A DNA stretch of 64,000 nucleotides, from positions 6,448,001-6,512,000 of the forward strand of contig JAPFFF010000002.1 of the NCBI GenBank assembly GCA_039105265.1, written 5' to 3'. The stretch comes from Tritrichomonas musculus. Its lineage: Eukaryota; Parabasalia; Tritrichomonadida; Tritrichomonadidae. Of this stretch, positions 28,937 to 39,561 are shown in pieces. A program made the position numbers and the translations under genes. Each line of letters starts with the position of its first letter. Positions within the stretch are counted from its first letter, which is position 1. A model generated the notes under the pieces. That model did no database searches. It was not told where the DNA came from and worked only from the letters and a program-made list of their open reading frames with translations.

Positions 28937-31900
28937 ATGATGTCATTTGAAATCAGAATTCATTTTTCAAAAATGCAAGTTTTATTAATTATCTTGTTAA
29001 AGCACATATCAAGTTTAGAAATTAATCATGCAAACAATGTCCACTTGAATGCAAATGAAAAACAATTTGCAGATCTAGCAGATTTTCTGTATTCTCTTGA
29101 AATATATACTGAATATATGGAACTTACGATAATAGGGCAAAAAGCTCAAATGCATAATGTTACGCTTCATGAAATAATATTGGGAGACTTGCAACTTGTT
29201 CCATTCAACGACTCTGCCGTTAAAGGTCTTGCAGTTGATGTTGTTATTTCTCAATTGAATATCACAATGGAAAGCCTAAATGTAGGAGCTGCTTTCAAAT
29301 ACCAAGACCAATATATGTGCCTAAAGGATTTAACTTTGAATCTGGTTATTGATTTACAAACCGATGATGACAATTTAATAACATCCCTTTCAATTCCAAC
29401 CAAATTTTTAACTGCAAAATGTGGAAAAGTTGAGTCAAATAATTCTTTATTAAAACTTTCAAAAGGTTTCATACCAACTGTTCTTAAAACAATGATCAAC
29501 GACGATCTCAATCCAATGTTAGAAAATTTAGTTGGCCAATTGAATGAAACAATGCAACAAATCTTAATTTATGGCAACAACAATGAATTATTAAATACTG
29601 ATGCTTTTGATCTTAGAAAGTCATCTGTCGTTGATGCAATTTCTTACTTTTTAAACAAAGTTCTTGCTCCAAAAACAGGAAAACTTTCAATAAATTCATT
29701 ATTCCAACGATTCACTGAAAATGCAAATGTTCTAGATTTGTACAGCATTTTACGTTCTATGGGTATTAATGACAAAATCAGCTCAAGTTCCAGTATTGAT
29801 AATGTTGGTGATTTCTCATTCAACCTTCACAGTTTATCATTGAAAGGACTTGACACTTTTTCTGATTTCTCTTTCCTTTCTCCAAAGAACGGCCATACAT
29901 TTGATAATTCAATATCAATCAAAGATATAGATATTAGTGTTTCCTTTGATTTCTCATTAATGCTCGCTGGTTCAATTACAGATTCAAATGGCTACTGGCT
30001 TTTTCAAAAGGATACAGTAAACCTTGTTTTAAATGACAATAGTGCGAAATGTCAGATTCAAGCTGTGATTCCAAATGGTGCAGGTAGAGATTACACTGAT
30101 GCTCAGTGTTTAAATATGGATTGTATTGGTTCTTTATTTACAAATGAAACCAAAATAAATTCAATTGGAGTTGACTTGACTCTTTCAAATTTCAATATTG
30201 ACAATGAGCCTCTTAATAAAACAATTGATGTCAATGAATCGGAAAGATTAGAAACAAAACTTTATGGTGCTATTATAAACTTCACTCAAACAATCTTAGA
30301 TGATTATTATGATACAATCATGGTCTATTTGTGGGCATTTTCTATACCAGCTATCAACAAGAACATTTATAATTCAATAAGCAACGTTTCATGCAAATAT
30401 ATTCCAGATGAAGACTACAATGATTTTACGCTTTGGACAACTTTGACAGCAATCGCTGTTTCAGTTGGTCTCACACTCATTATTTGCTTGTTCATGTTTT
30501 GTCCTTCAAGAAAGAATATGAAGAAATATCAAGAATCAGAAAGAGAGTTTGAAGATTCAGCTAAAATGGAATATGAGGGAAACCAATCAGAAAGCCAGAA
30601 TGGCAATGTTGAAATTGAAGATTCTAGTGACCAGTCGGGAAATCAGGCTGAAAGAGCAATTACAAGTGACAGTGAACCAACAGAAACACAAGAGAAAAAA
30701 GAATCCAAAGATGATGAAAGCAGTAAAATGACAATCAAAAAAGTTGGTTTTATTGCATATTTCTTTAGAAAAGATGATCAATCAAGCCTCCTAATGGACA
30801 AAGCTTTACCATTTTGGGTTCGAATATTGTTCCCATTTCTCATTTTCCTCAACATTGCTTTATTTGTTTCATCAAACACAGGTATTGGTGCATCTGTCTT
30901 TTTCAAGTTCACTGTTAGTCCTGACAAAATTGTTAGTATGCCTTCGATGTTTGATTTTGGCCTTGTTAGTACAATCAAAAATATGTGGAAAGCACATTCA
31001 TATGGACTTTCAATCATTGTTGCTTTATTCTCATGTGTTTGGCCTTATGCAAAGTTGATAATGATGTTAATTATATGGATTTTCCCTGTTTGTATCATGA
31101 AACGAAGTGTTCGTGAACGTTTTCTAAAAGTTCTTGATGCACTTGGAAAATGGTCTTTAGCAGATTCATTTGTTATGGTTCTCATGCTCATTGCTTATCA
31201 CTTAAATATTGCACTCCCAATTCAAAACAAAGAAGTAAAACAACCTTTTGAAATTAATCTTTGGGTTTATCCTGCTTATGGTTTCATAACACTTTGCATT
31301 GGAACAATTTATTCATTAGCTTTATCACACATTATGCTTGCACTTGTCAGACGTGTTGACAAAATATTAGAAGAAAAGAATGAAAAGTCAAGGAATTACA
31401 AATCTCTTTTCAAGTTTTGCCACAATGAATTCCTCAAATATTTTGTGATCCTTGTTATCCTCATCACACTTGGAACATTGATTGGTGGAATAATACTGAA
31501 GACATTTTCATTCGAATTTGTCGGTCTAATTGGCTGGGCAATTAATTTGCTTGACCATAAAAACAAACAAGAATACTCAGTGATAAATCTTGCCTTTGAT
31601 TTACCACCTGCTTGTGAAAATCCAAATTCATTTACTGTTCGTTTTACACAAGTTCTTTTCTTCCTTGTATCAATACTCCTCCCAATAATACACGTTTTAT
31701 TATTATTTGTATTATGGATCGTTCCACTCACAAAAAAGATACAAATTGGATTGTTCAAAGCTTGCGAAATTCTTTATGCATGGTCATGTCTTGATGTCTT
31801 TGTTGTCAGTGTCCTTTTAACAATCGCGGAAATATCTCAGTTTTCACGTTTCATGGTTGGTGATAGATGTGATGCTATTAATCCAATTATATCAAAATAT

Positions 31901-32143
31901 TTCGGTCATGAAGAAATCATTGAAGGTCATGAAACTTGTTTTGATGTTATAACTGTCCTTAGAAGCGGTTCTTGGCTTTTAATTGTTGCTGCTGTTATGC
32001 ATAATGTTGCGACAATCATTGTTACTATTGTTACTAGAAAGGCCCTTGAAAAAAGAGATGAAGTTGATGCAGCGAAAAATGATTATCAATCTGAAAACGA
32101 AAATATTGATGATGAATCTGAAAACGAAAGTCAATATTTATAA
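28937..32143 (+). CDS. BPI/LBP-like lipid-binding domain fused to two PqiA/LetA-like membrane modules (1068 aa)
   Basis: A weak signal peptide (best from the internal Met at 28973, MQVLLIILLKHISSL) leads to a BPI/LBP-like extracellular half: alternating beta pattern, many N-glycosylation-type sites and a Cys pair (QYMCLKDLTL ... LTAKCGKV) at the place of the BPI N-domain disulfide. A membrane segment follows (about residues 497-520), then a Glu/Ser-rich cytoplasmic stretch (525-610). The rest has two copies of the PqiA/LetA pattern: LPFWVRILFPFLIFLNIAL ... CVWPYAKLIMMLIIWIFPV ... LGKWSLADSFVMV (about 620-750) and LKYFVILVILITLG ... LLPIIHVLLLFVLWIVPL ... YAWSCLDVFVVSVLL (about 835-965). Bacterial LetA/PqiA proteins pass lipids to MCE tubes; here a BPI tube could take that role. 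Intact frame. The domain calls are by eye. Confidence 0.72.
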   Translation: MMSFEIRIHFSKMQVLLIILLKHISSLEINHANNVHLNANEKQFADLADFLYSLEIYTEYMELTIIGQKAQMHNVTLHEIILGDLQLVPFNDSAVKGLAVDVVISQLNITMESLNVGAAFKYQDQYMCLKDLTLNLVIDLQTDDDNLITSLSIPTKFLTAKCGKVESNNSLLKLSKGFIPTVLKTMINDDLNPMLENLVGQLNETMQQILIYGNNNELLNTDAFDLRKSSVVDAISYFLNKVLAPKTGKLSINSLFQRFTENANVLDLYSILRSMGINDKISSSSSIDNVGDFSFNLHSLSLKGLDTFSDFSFLSPKNGHTFDNSISIKDIDISVSFDFSLMLAGSITDSNGYWLFQKDTVNLVLNDNSAKCQIQAVIPNGAGRDYTDAQCLNMDCIGSLFTNETKINSIGVDLTLSNFNIDNEPLNKTIDVNESERLETKLYGAIINFTQTILDDYYDTIMVYLWAFSIPAINKNIYNSISNVSCKYIPDEDYNDFTLWTTLTAIAVSVGLTLIICLFMFCPSRKNMKKYQESEREFEDSAKMEYEGNQSESQNGNVEIEDSSDQSGNQAERAITSDSEPTETQEKKESKDDESSKMTIKKVGFIAYFFRKDDQSSLLMDKALPFWVRILFPFLIFLNIALFVSSNTGIGASVFFKFTVSPDKIVSMPSMFDFGLVSTIKNMWKAHSYGLSIIVALFSCVWPYAKLIMMLIIWIFPVCIMKRSVRERFLKVLDALGKWSLADSFVMVLMLIAYHLNIALPIQNKEVKQPFEINLWVYPAYGFITLCIGTIYSLALSHIMLALVRRVDKILEEKNEKSRNYKSLFKFCHNEFLKYFVILVILITLGTLIGGIILKTFSFEFVGLIGWAINLLDHKNKQEYSVINLAFDLPPACENPNSFTVRFTQVLFFLVSILLPIIHVLLLFVLWIVPLTKKIQIGLFKACEILYAWSCLDVFVVSVLLTIAEISQFSRFMVGDRCDAINPIISKYFGHEEIIEGHETCFDVITVLRSGSWLLIVAAVMHNVATIIVTIVTRKALEKRDEVDAAKNDYQSENENIDDESENESQYL

Positions 32144-32232
32144 ATTGTCTTTTCTAAAATAATAATAAATTGCTTTAAATATTTTTTTATATGTCTTTTG
32201 GCAACAACAAACTTATTATAAAAAAAATATCA

Positions 32233-34536
32233 TCAATGACAATCAAATTTCATATATCCCACAAGATGAATTTCATGTCTCAAATGTTTTTTAAGTGCAC
32301 ACGTTTCGCAAATACTGATTTTCCCTGAATTATCGCAAGTATAACACGTATAGCATGTTGAAACGTCGTCTTTTCCAAGAACTCGCCTGCCACAACATGT
32401 TCGATCGTCGTGCAGCAATGGATTCATCATCATTGTGCAATTATCTGTCGACTAACACGTGCAACAGAACTTCTCAATTCCAACGTATTCAATTGAATGA
32501 TTTATATGACTATTAACTGCACAAGCCTCACAAATTCCAAGTGGTCCTAAAATACTGCATGTCAAGCAATGATACTTTCTCTGCTCGATCTTTTTGTCCT
32601 TATCTTTAAACCGGAAATTAGGACAACGTCTCAAATATTCACAAGGCGAATTCTCATCTTCATGCAGCAGACAACATTTACAATTTTCTACGCAATCACA
32701 ATAAAACCTATCGGCAAGATAAGAAAATTCAGCTGCATGATTTCTGTGACAATAATTTGCACATGCAGAGCAGCATCCTTTGCTACCTACGAGTATGCAT
32801 GTAAAACAAGTATATTCTTTCTGTTTGATATAATTTGGTCCTGTTTTGACGTAAGTGCAAAACGGTTTCCTTGATTTAGAAGAAATTTTACAAACACATT
32901 GATCAAAGCAATGACAAATTTTATTTTTTAAAATGCCGACATACATCAAATTGTGACCAAAATTGCATTTAATTGCGCAATTCTGACACAAATACAAATT
33001 GCCAACAATGTGGCAGTCTTTGCATTGATACATCGTATGTTATCTCGTAAGTGCAGCGAAATTCATCAATTTCAGGAAGGCGTTTACAATTGCACAGCAT
33101 CAGACAATCACAAAAAGAAAGCTCAACTCCTGGAACAGAATAAACATCATGTCCAGCATGACATGTTTTCGCACAAATCTCACAAAAACCGTTGTCACCT
33201 GATATTTGACAGGTTCGGCATTGGTAACACTTTTGCTTGATGTACGTTTTGCCAGTCGCAATATACGTGCAGATTGGATCAATCCTCGGTATCAGCTTGT
33301 TCTCATAAGGAGGAGGAGGGTTGGGTTCTGGACTGATTTGAAAATCGTCCTTGATGGACTCAATGAGCTGAACAGCAAGCATTTTTCGTGTTGCCTTTAC
33401 AAACTTCTGGTGGCAAAAAGGGCACTCGTCCAGCTTTGATATGCAGGCCTCGCAAATTGTGTGGCCGCAGCCTGGAATGATCATCGGAGTCCTGTTCGGC
33501 GGCAGCATCACTAAGTGGCAGATTATCAAGAAGATTTGTACTAGAAATGCTACTTGATGTAGCCAGTTGTTTTTCAGCAGAATTTGAAATAACTTTATCA
33601 GTAACAGAAACATCGTTTGCATCAGAATTATTTTCGGCAGCTCTTTCATTTAAAGAAACACCATTTTCATCAGAATTAGTTACAATTTTATCAGTTAAAG
33701 AATCCTCGTTTTCATTAGATTTTTTTTCAAAAACTTTTTCTGAAGAAGAATTGGTTTTGGCTGTTTCAGGATTTGGCTTTTTTTGTAATTTGACACCCTT
33801 CAATTTGGGGTTGTTTGCGCACCATCCTTCTCTGAGCTCGGTGATGGTTGCTGGAATTGAGAGGCATTCAATTGATGTCTCTGAAAAAGTAAGAGTTTCT
33901 ATCGTGTTCAATTGCGAGCCTGGCTCAAAAATAACTTCTCGAAGCTGCTCACAACGATAAAAGGCGCCTTCACAAATATATGTGATGTGAGATGGAATCG
34001 AAACTTTTTGAATGATTGCCTCTGAAAAGCGTACGAAGCAATTATATTGATAAATGATGGAATTTGAACATCATCAGCATCACGGCGAACAAATACAAGA
34101 ACATCATATATGTCACTTTTTTATCCTCCTTCCCGATGATCATTTGGTTGTCAATGTAGATAAAATTTGGGTTATTAGGCATAATTGTTACTTTTGTTAA
34201 ATTGGGAGTGAATTTGCCCCAGCATTCTTTGAGTACCAATAAACTAGATGGAATTGAAATACTCTCTAGTGTTGAATTTGAAAAGTATTCTTTTTCAATT
34301 GCATCTATTGACGAATCAGCAGGAAATGTAATCAATCGAATAGATTTTGAATTTTTGAATGAATATTTTAGTATTCTTTTAATAGTGTATTCTGTTGTTT
34401 TATATTTGATTGAGCTATGAATAAAAATAACGCCAGATGCATTATCGTTTCCAACTATTCCTGCTATTTTACAATCAACATTTAATACAAAAATGAGATT
34501 ATTTTGTTTTATTTCTGATGATTCATCATTCCCCAT
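32233..34536 (-). pseudogene. LRR - RING - tandem UBR-box protein gene, multiply interrupted
   Basis: From the start at 34536 (MGNDESSEIKQNNL) an LRR_5 region with a GWGK/GWC subfamily pattern is followed by an Asn/Ser/Glu linker, a RING-type half (CGHTICEACISKLDECPFC) and then at least five tandem UBR-box-like units with the pattern CTY....YIKQK.Y.C.TC...G..G.C..CA..CH..H.....FCDC. UBR boxes bind N-degrons in N-recognin ubiquitin ligases; RING plus several UBR boxes implies a ligase. The parts lie in different frames: changes near 34100, 34025 (T run), 33515 and 33035, and an in-frame stop at about 32457. Either a young relic or a poorly sequenced gene. Its LRR part is related to 25232-26161. 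Confidence 0.78.
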
Positions 34537-34895
34537 GATATAAAACTAAAAGGGACTTAATTTAATAGGGACAAATAAACATTCAATTGAAAATTTTGTT
34601 AAAAACAACGGTAAAGAGAATTCATCCTTTCGAAAACCTCAATTTTTTATTTTTAATTTATCTCATTTATATAATATAAAGAGGTGGATCTTTCTTCTAT
34701 TTGAATTGAATTTTTAAAATTAAATTTCTTCAGAATTAGTTACAAATTTATTCATGTTATATCTTGTGAGGAGACAAAATTTTAAAATATCATTTCAAAT
34801 CTATATACTCTTTGATCAAAGAATTCTTGATTGTTCCTGAATTTTATTGAAAAGTAAATTTTGCCCTAATTAAAAAAACACAAATTTTTCCACTA
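34537..34895. other. Intergenic, nothing recognised
   Basis: Divergent AT-rich spacer of about 360 bp between the UBR relic and the BspA-like gene. Confidence 0.5.
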
Positions 34896-37800
34896 ATGAG
34901 CTCTCGAAATGTATTAGATAAATTAAAGTTAAATTATGCAACCCTTATTAACTTTATAGATGATGAGGAAAATGATGAAATGAAAGCTTCATTTCTATTC
35001 CACATATTTAAAGAACAAAATTATACAGAAAACTTAGATAAAATCAAATCTGTTTTGTTTTCGTTGTTAAATATTGCAAACAATCATCATCGTTCAACTA
35101 ATTTTTATCAAAAAATTGAAAAAATATTATTAATATTTAAACATCAACTACAGCAGAATTTTACAAGCCAGGAACTTCTCGATTTTTTTAAGAGTAACAA
35201 AAGAATCATTCTATTTTTTATTGAAAACCAAATTATACCAACTACTCAAATCAAAGATTATATTAATACCAATAAGCAATATTTTTTACCTGAACAAAAT
35301 CAAAACAGCACAAATATTCCATTAGATTACGAAAAAAATCGAAAAATAGGAGAAAATGAAAGTCATATCTGTGAATTAATTCGATCAGATTCAGTCGTGG
35401 ATTTCATATCACATGTCAATACCAGTAGCCTTAAATTAAAATCAACCGTTCCCGACTCAATTTTTGAGACGAATTATTTTTTAAATACTTTAAAACGCCG
35501 TCCAACATTAATTGAATATGCGGCATTTTTTGGCTCGATTGACATTTTCCATTTTTTACGATTCAATAATGTTGAATTGACTCCATCTTTGTGGATGTTT
35601 GCAATTCATGGGCAGAATCCAGAAATTATTCATCTTCTAGAAGAAAACCATGTCAAGCCTGAAGACAACACATTTTTACAATGCTTTACAGAAGCAATTA
35701 AATGTCATCACAACAGCATCGCTGAATACATTATGAATAATTATTTATCAAGCTCGATTAATGCATTTTCAATTGCATTAGAAAATTGCAATTATTATTT
35801 TTTAAATGAAGATATAGAAGATCAATGCATTACTGAACTAATTAAGTTCAATTTTATTGATTTATTTCAATTTTATTTTGAAGACAGATCAACAATTACT
35901 TTTGATTATTGTGACTTGTATGATGCCTGCCTTAAGTCCAAGCATGAAGAACTTTTTGACTTTTTAATTAATCATGAAAAATCTGAAATTATAAACTATG
36001 TTTATAAAGACAATGACAAGAATGTTTTAACATCGATATCAATCCCAGAATATGCGCATTCACTTGGTGATTATGCATTAAGTAAGTGTTTAAAGCTGAC
36101 ACAATTTACAGTTCCTTCGTATATAAAATCAATGGGAAATTATGTGTTTAATGAATGCCGTTCATTAACTAATGTGATATTCCATTCGTCAATAACATCG
36201 ATATCAAATGGAACATTTTCAAAATGTTCAGCTTTGACTCAATTTGAAATTCCTTCTTTTATGAATTCGATTGGAAATTATGCATTCAATTTGTGCTTAT
36301 CATTGAAGCAAATCAATATTCCTTTGTCTGTAACATCAATTGGAGACTATGCTTTCAATGGTTGCGTATCATTAGAACAAATAATAATTCCTTCTTCTGT
36401 TGTTTCTATCGGCAAATATGCTTTTCAAAAATGCACAAAATTGAAGCAAATGGCAATTCCTTCTTCAATTGACATTATAGAAGAAGGAACCTTTTGTAAC
36501 TGCTCATCCTTATCACAAATTTTTATTCCAGATTCTGTAATTTCTATTGGCAATTATGCTTTCAATGGATGCAAGTCATTGTGGCAGATACAAATTCCTC
36601 ATTTTCTTGTGTCAATAGGACCAAATGTTTTTAATGAGTTCAGCAGTATAATTCTTGATTTTCAAAGTAACAACTCTTTTGCATTGTATAATAAACTAAC
36701 ATGTTGCTTGATCATTTCAAGGCCAGTTGCAAACTTTGATTTTAATCAATACAGAAGTAAGATCAAGCAAGTCATACTTACAGAAACTGTTACATCAATT
36801 GATGATAGGGCTTTTTCAGGCTGTAGTTCATTAAGAAGTATAAGAATTCCCCCAACTGTTGATTCAATTGGAAGCTTTGCTTTTTCAGAGTGCTCATCAC
36901 TGAAGCAACTGTTTATTCCCTCAAATATAACAACAATTGGTGATTATTTATTCAGTAAATGTAGGTCATTGGTAAGAGTTACAATTCCTTCTTCTATTAC
37001 TTCAATTCCTGAAGGAGCATTTCAAGAATGTGCATCATTAAAGCAAATAACAATTCCTTCTTCAGTAACTTCAATTGGAAGCTATGCTTTCATTCAATGT
37101 TCATCACTTGTACAAGTAAACATTCTCGGACCATTGACATCAATTAATTCTTTTTGTTTTGAACATTGCACTTCTTTAGAAAGAATAAATATTCCTTTCA
37201 CTGTTACTTCGATCGATATGTACGCTTTCTTTGGTTGCTCATCACTAGAGCAAATTTTAATTCCTTCTTCAGTGGCATCAATTGGAAATTATGCTTTTTA
37301 TGGATGCACTATATTAAAGAAGTTTGTTCTACCCCCCTCAACAATAGCAATAGGGAAAAGTTGTTTTGATAATTGCAAATTTATTTTAATGCATCGTCAA
37401 AATCCAAATTCTTTTTTATTATATCAACAAGAATATAAATATTTGATAATTTCTGGCAAAACAGCAAAAATAGGCAAAGCTTTTAATACTTCTTTTTTAT
37501 TTAAAATCTCAAAAATCTGTCTTTTCCCTTCTGTTAGTTGTATTGCACCAAATGCGTTTAGAGGTTGTTCAAAATTAAGTCAAATATCAATTCCGTCTTC
37601 TGTTAAATTTATTGGTAGGAGTGCATTTAATGGATGTTCATCATTGAAGCAAATATCAATACCTCCTTCTGTTACCGAAATTGAAGAATTTGCTTTCAAA
37701 GGTTGTGTTTCATTAAAAAGTGTTGAAATTCCTCCTTCAATAAGAACAATCAAGAAATCTACATTTTGTAAATGTACAACATTAGCACAAGTGCTAATTC

Positions 37801-39278
37801 CTCCTTCTGTAACATCAATTGAATCAAGTGCTTTTGAAGAATGTTATTCATTGAATCAAATATCAATACCAGCATCTGTATCTTATATTGGAGAAAGTGC
37901 CTTTAAAAGATGCTCGTCATTATTTCAAATATCAATTCCTGATTCTGTAACTTCATTGGAGAGAGATACTTTTGAAGGATGCTTATCACTCAAGCAAATA
38001 TCTATTCCATTTTCGTTGGTTTCAATCGGGAAAAGATGTTTTGATTACTGCTTGAATATTTTAATAAGTTATCAAAATAAGAAATCATTTCAAATTTTCC
38101 AGAAATCAACGAATTATCTATTGATTACAAACACTGTGGCGAGAATTGATAATTCTTTTAATTTTTATCTCAAGAAAATTAATAGAATTGATATTTTCCC
38201 TTCTGTTAAAAGCATTTCAAGTAATGCTTTTAAAAATTGTTCAGCATTGGAGCAAATAACGATTCCTTCTTCTGTTATCACATTTGGGAAAAATGCTTTT
38301 ACGAATTGTACATCGTTAAAAGAGATAGAAATTCCTTCTTCTGTAACTGAAATTGGATCATATTGTTTTAGGGGCTGCACAGCAATGAGTGAAATAGAAA
38401 TTCCTTCTTCAGTAATTTTGATAAGAAAAAAAGCTTTTTGTGAATGCACATCATTAACGAAAATAACGCTTCCTTCTTCCATAAAATCAATTGGAAGAGG
38501 CATTTTCAATGGATGCACATCATTGACGCAAATAGAAATTCCTGATTCTGTTGTTTCTATTGGAAACAGCGCTTTTTACCAATGCACATCATTGGAACGA
38601 ATTTCAATTCCTCCTTCTGTGACTTCAATTGGAAGAAGTGCTTTTAGTGGATGCACAATGCTGGATCAAATAACAATTCCTGATTCTGTTAAATCAGTTG
38701 GAAGGAATGCGTTTAGTGGATGTTCATTATTATCGCAGATCACAATTCTTTCTTCTCTGAATGAAATAAAAAAATTCTGTTTTAAAGAATGTAAATCATT
38801 AAAGAGAATCTCACTTCCTCATTCACTAAAAATGATAGAATACGGTGCTTTTTATGGTTGCTCATCATTAGAAAAAATTTCAATTCCATCTTCTGTTTCT
38901 GAGATTGAATCAAAAAGTTTTTATGGATGCTCATCATTAACAAAAATATCAATATTGTCACCTAACATCGAGATTGGAAAAGGCGTTTTCAATGGATGTA
39001 AAATTGTTAGTCTTTCCAAGAATATGACAAATATTCCATCAAATATGTTCAAAAAATGCACTTCCTTAACACAAATAACAATTCCGTCTTCTGTGAAATC
39101 AATCTGCGAATATGCTTTTTATGGATGCTCATCATTAACACAAGTTTCAATTCCATCTTCTATAAGTTCAATTGGAGATTATGCATTTTACGGTTGTTCA
39201 TCACTTCCTCCTAAATCAATTCCTTCTTCAATAAAAAATATTGGTTATTGTGCATTACAATTCTCTAAGAAATTATAA
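34896..39278 (+). CDS. BspA-like LRR_5 protein with DUF3447/ankyrin-like N-terminus (1460 aa)
   Basis: Residues 1-370 are helical and contain ankyrin-like pairs (LIEYAAFFGSIDIFHFLRFNN, MFAIHGQNPEIIHLLEEN) as in the DUF3447 proteins of trichomonads. From about residue 380 to the end there are some forty 23-residue LRR_5 units with the consensus IPSSVTSIG..AF.GCSSL.QI. The repeats are interrupted three times by a different module ending in N.NSF.LY...YLIIS...A.I, giving a higher-order period. There is no signal peptide and no C-terminal membrane segment, so this member is probably cytosolic rather than a surface adhesin; other BspA-like proteins bind host cells or matrix. DNA identity among units makes it prone to slippage. 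Frame fully open. Confidence 0.92.
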   Translation: MSSRNVLDKLKLNYATLINFIDDEENDEMKASFLFHIFKEQNYTENLDKIKSVLFSLLNIANNHHRSTNFYQKIEKILLIFKHQLQQNFTSQELLDFFKSNKRIILFFIENQIIPTTQIKDYINTNKQYFLPEQNQNSTNIPLDYEKNRKIGENESHICELIRSDSVVDFISHVNTSSLKLKSTVPDSIFETNYFLNTLKRRPTLIEYAAFFGSIDIFHFLRFNNVELTPSLWMFAIHGQNPEIIHLLEENHVKPEDNTFLQCFTEAIKCHHNSIAEYIMNNYLSSSINAFSIALENCNYYFLNEDIEDQCITELIKFNFIDLFQFYFEDRSTITFDYCDLYDACLKSKHEELFDFLINHEKSEIINYVYKDNDKNVLTSISIPEYAHSLGDYALSKCLKLTQFTVPSYIKSMGNYVFNECRSLTNVIFHSSITSISNGTFSKCSALTQFEIPSFMNSIGNYAFNLCLSLKQINIPLSVTSIGDYAFNGCVSLEQIIIPSSVVSIGKYAFQKCTKLKQMAIPSSIDIIEEGTFCNCSSLSQIFIPDSVISIGNYAFNGCKSLWQIQIPHFLVSIGPNVFNEFSSIILDFQSNNSFALYNKLTCCLIISRPVANFDFNQYRSKIKQVILTETVTSIDDRAFSGCSSLRSIRIPPTVDSIGSFAFSECSSLKQLFIPSNITTIGDYLFSKCRSLVRVTIPSSITSIPEGAFQECASLKQITIPSSVTSIGSYAFIQCSSLVQVNILGPLTSINSFCFEHCTSLERINIPFTVTSIDMYAFFGCSSLEQILIPSSVASIGNYAFYGCTILKKFVLPPSTIAIGKSCFDNCKFILMHRQNPNSFLLYQQEYKYLIISGKTAKIGKAFNTSFLFKISKICLFPSVSCIAPNAFRGCSKLSQISIPSSVKFIGRSAFNGCSSLKQISIPPSVTEIEEFAFKGCVSLKSVEIPPSIRTIKKSTFCKCTTLAQVLIPPSVTSIESSAFEECYSLNQISIPASVSYIGESAFKRCSSLFQISIPDSVTSLERDTFEGCLSLKQISIPFSLVSIGKRCFDYCLNILISYQNKKSFQIFQKSTNYLLITNTVARIDNSFNFYLKKINRIDIFPSVKSISSNAFKNCSALEQITIPSSVITFGKNAFTNCTSLKEIEIPSSVTEIGSYCFRGCTAMSEIEIPSSVILIRKKAFCECTSLTKITLPSSIKSIGRGIFNGCTSLTQIEIPDSVVSIGNSAFYQCTSLERISIPPSVTSIGRSAFSGCTMLDQITIPDSVKSVGRNAFSGCSLLSQITILSSLNEIKKFCFKECKSLKRISLPHSLKMIEYGAFYGCSSLEKISIPSSVSEIESKSFYGCSSLTKISILSPNIEIGKGVFNGCKIVSLSKNMTNIPSNMFKKCTSLTQITIPSSVKSICEYAFYGCSSLTQVSIPSSISSIGDYAFYGCSSLPPKSIPSSIKNIGYCALQFSKKL

Positions 39279-39561
39279 AGTTGGCTGGATTTTATTATAA
39301 AACGAGAATCGATGATTATTCTCATTAAAAGTAAAAAAAAAAAAATGGAAGCTTAAGTCATTTCAATAAAAATTGAATTGCTTAGAGAAGAAATGAACGG
39401 TTAAAAAACGGTTTTTCAAATAAACGATCATTTTTCATAAAATTTCATTCTTTTTTATTTGAATAGCTTCAATCTTTCTTAAATTAAAAAAGTAAAAAAA
39501 AAATTAAGTAAAAAACCACTATTTTAATAATAAACAACATTCGTTTTTAAACATTTTTTTT

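Noticed and set aside
32440-32470. CTAACACGTG near the UBR relic as a trichomonad 3' splice site (ACTAACACACAG)
   Set aside because: It is on the strand opposite to the gene and no matching 5' GTAYGT site pairs with it.
37166-37369. 67-codon frame inside the BspA-like gene, and 38165-38518 on the other strand
   Set aside because: Shadows of the repetitive LRR coding sequence.
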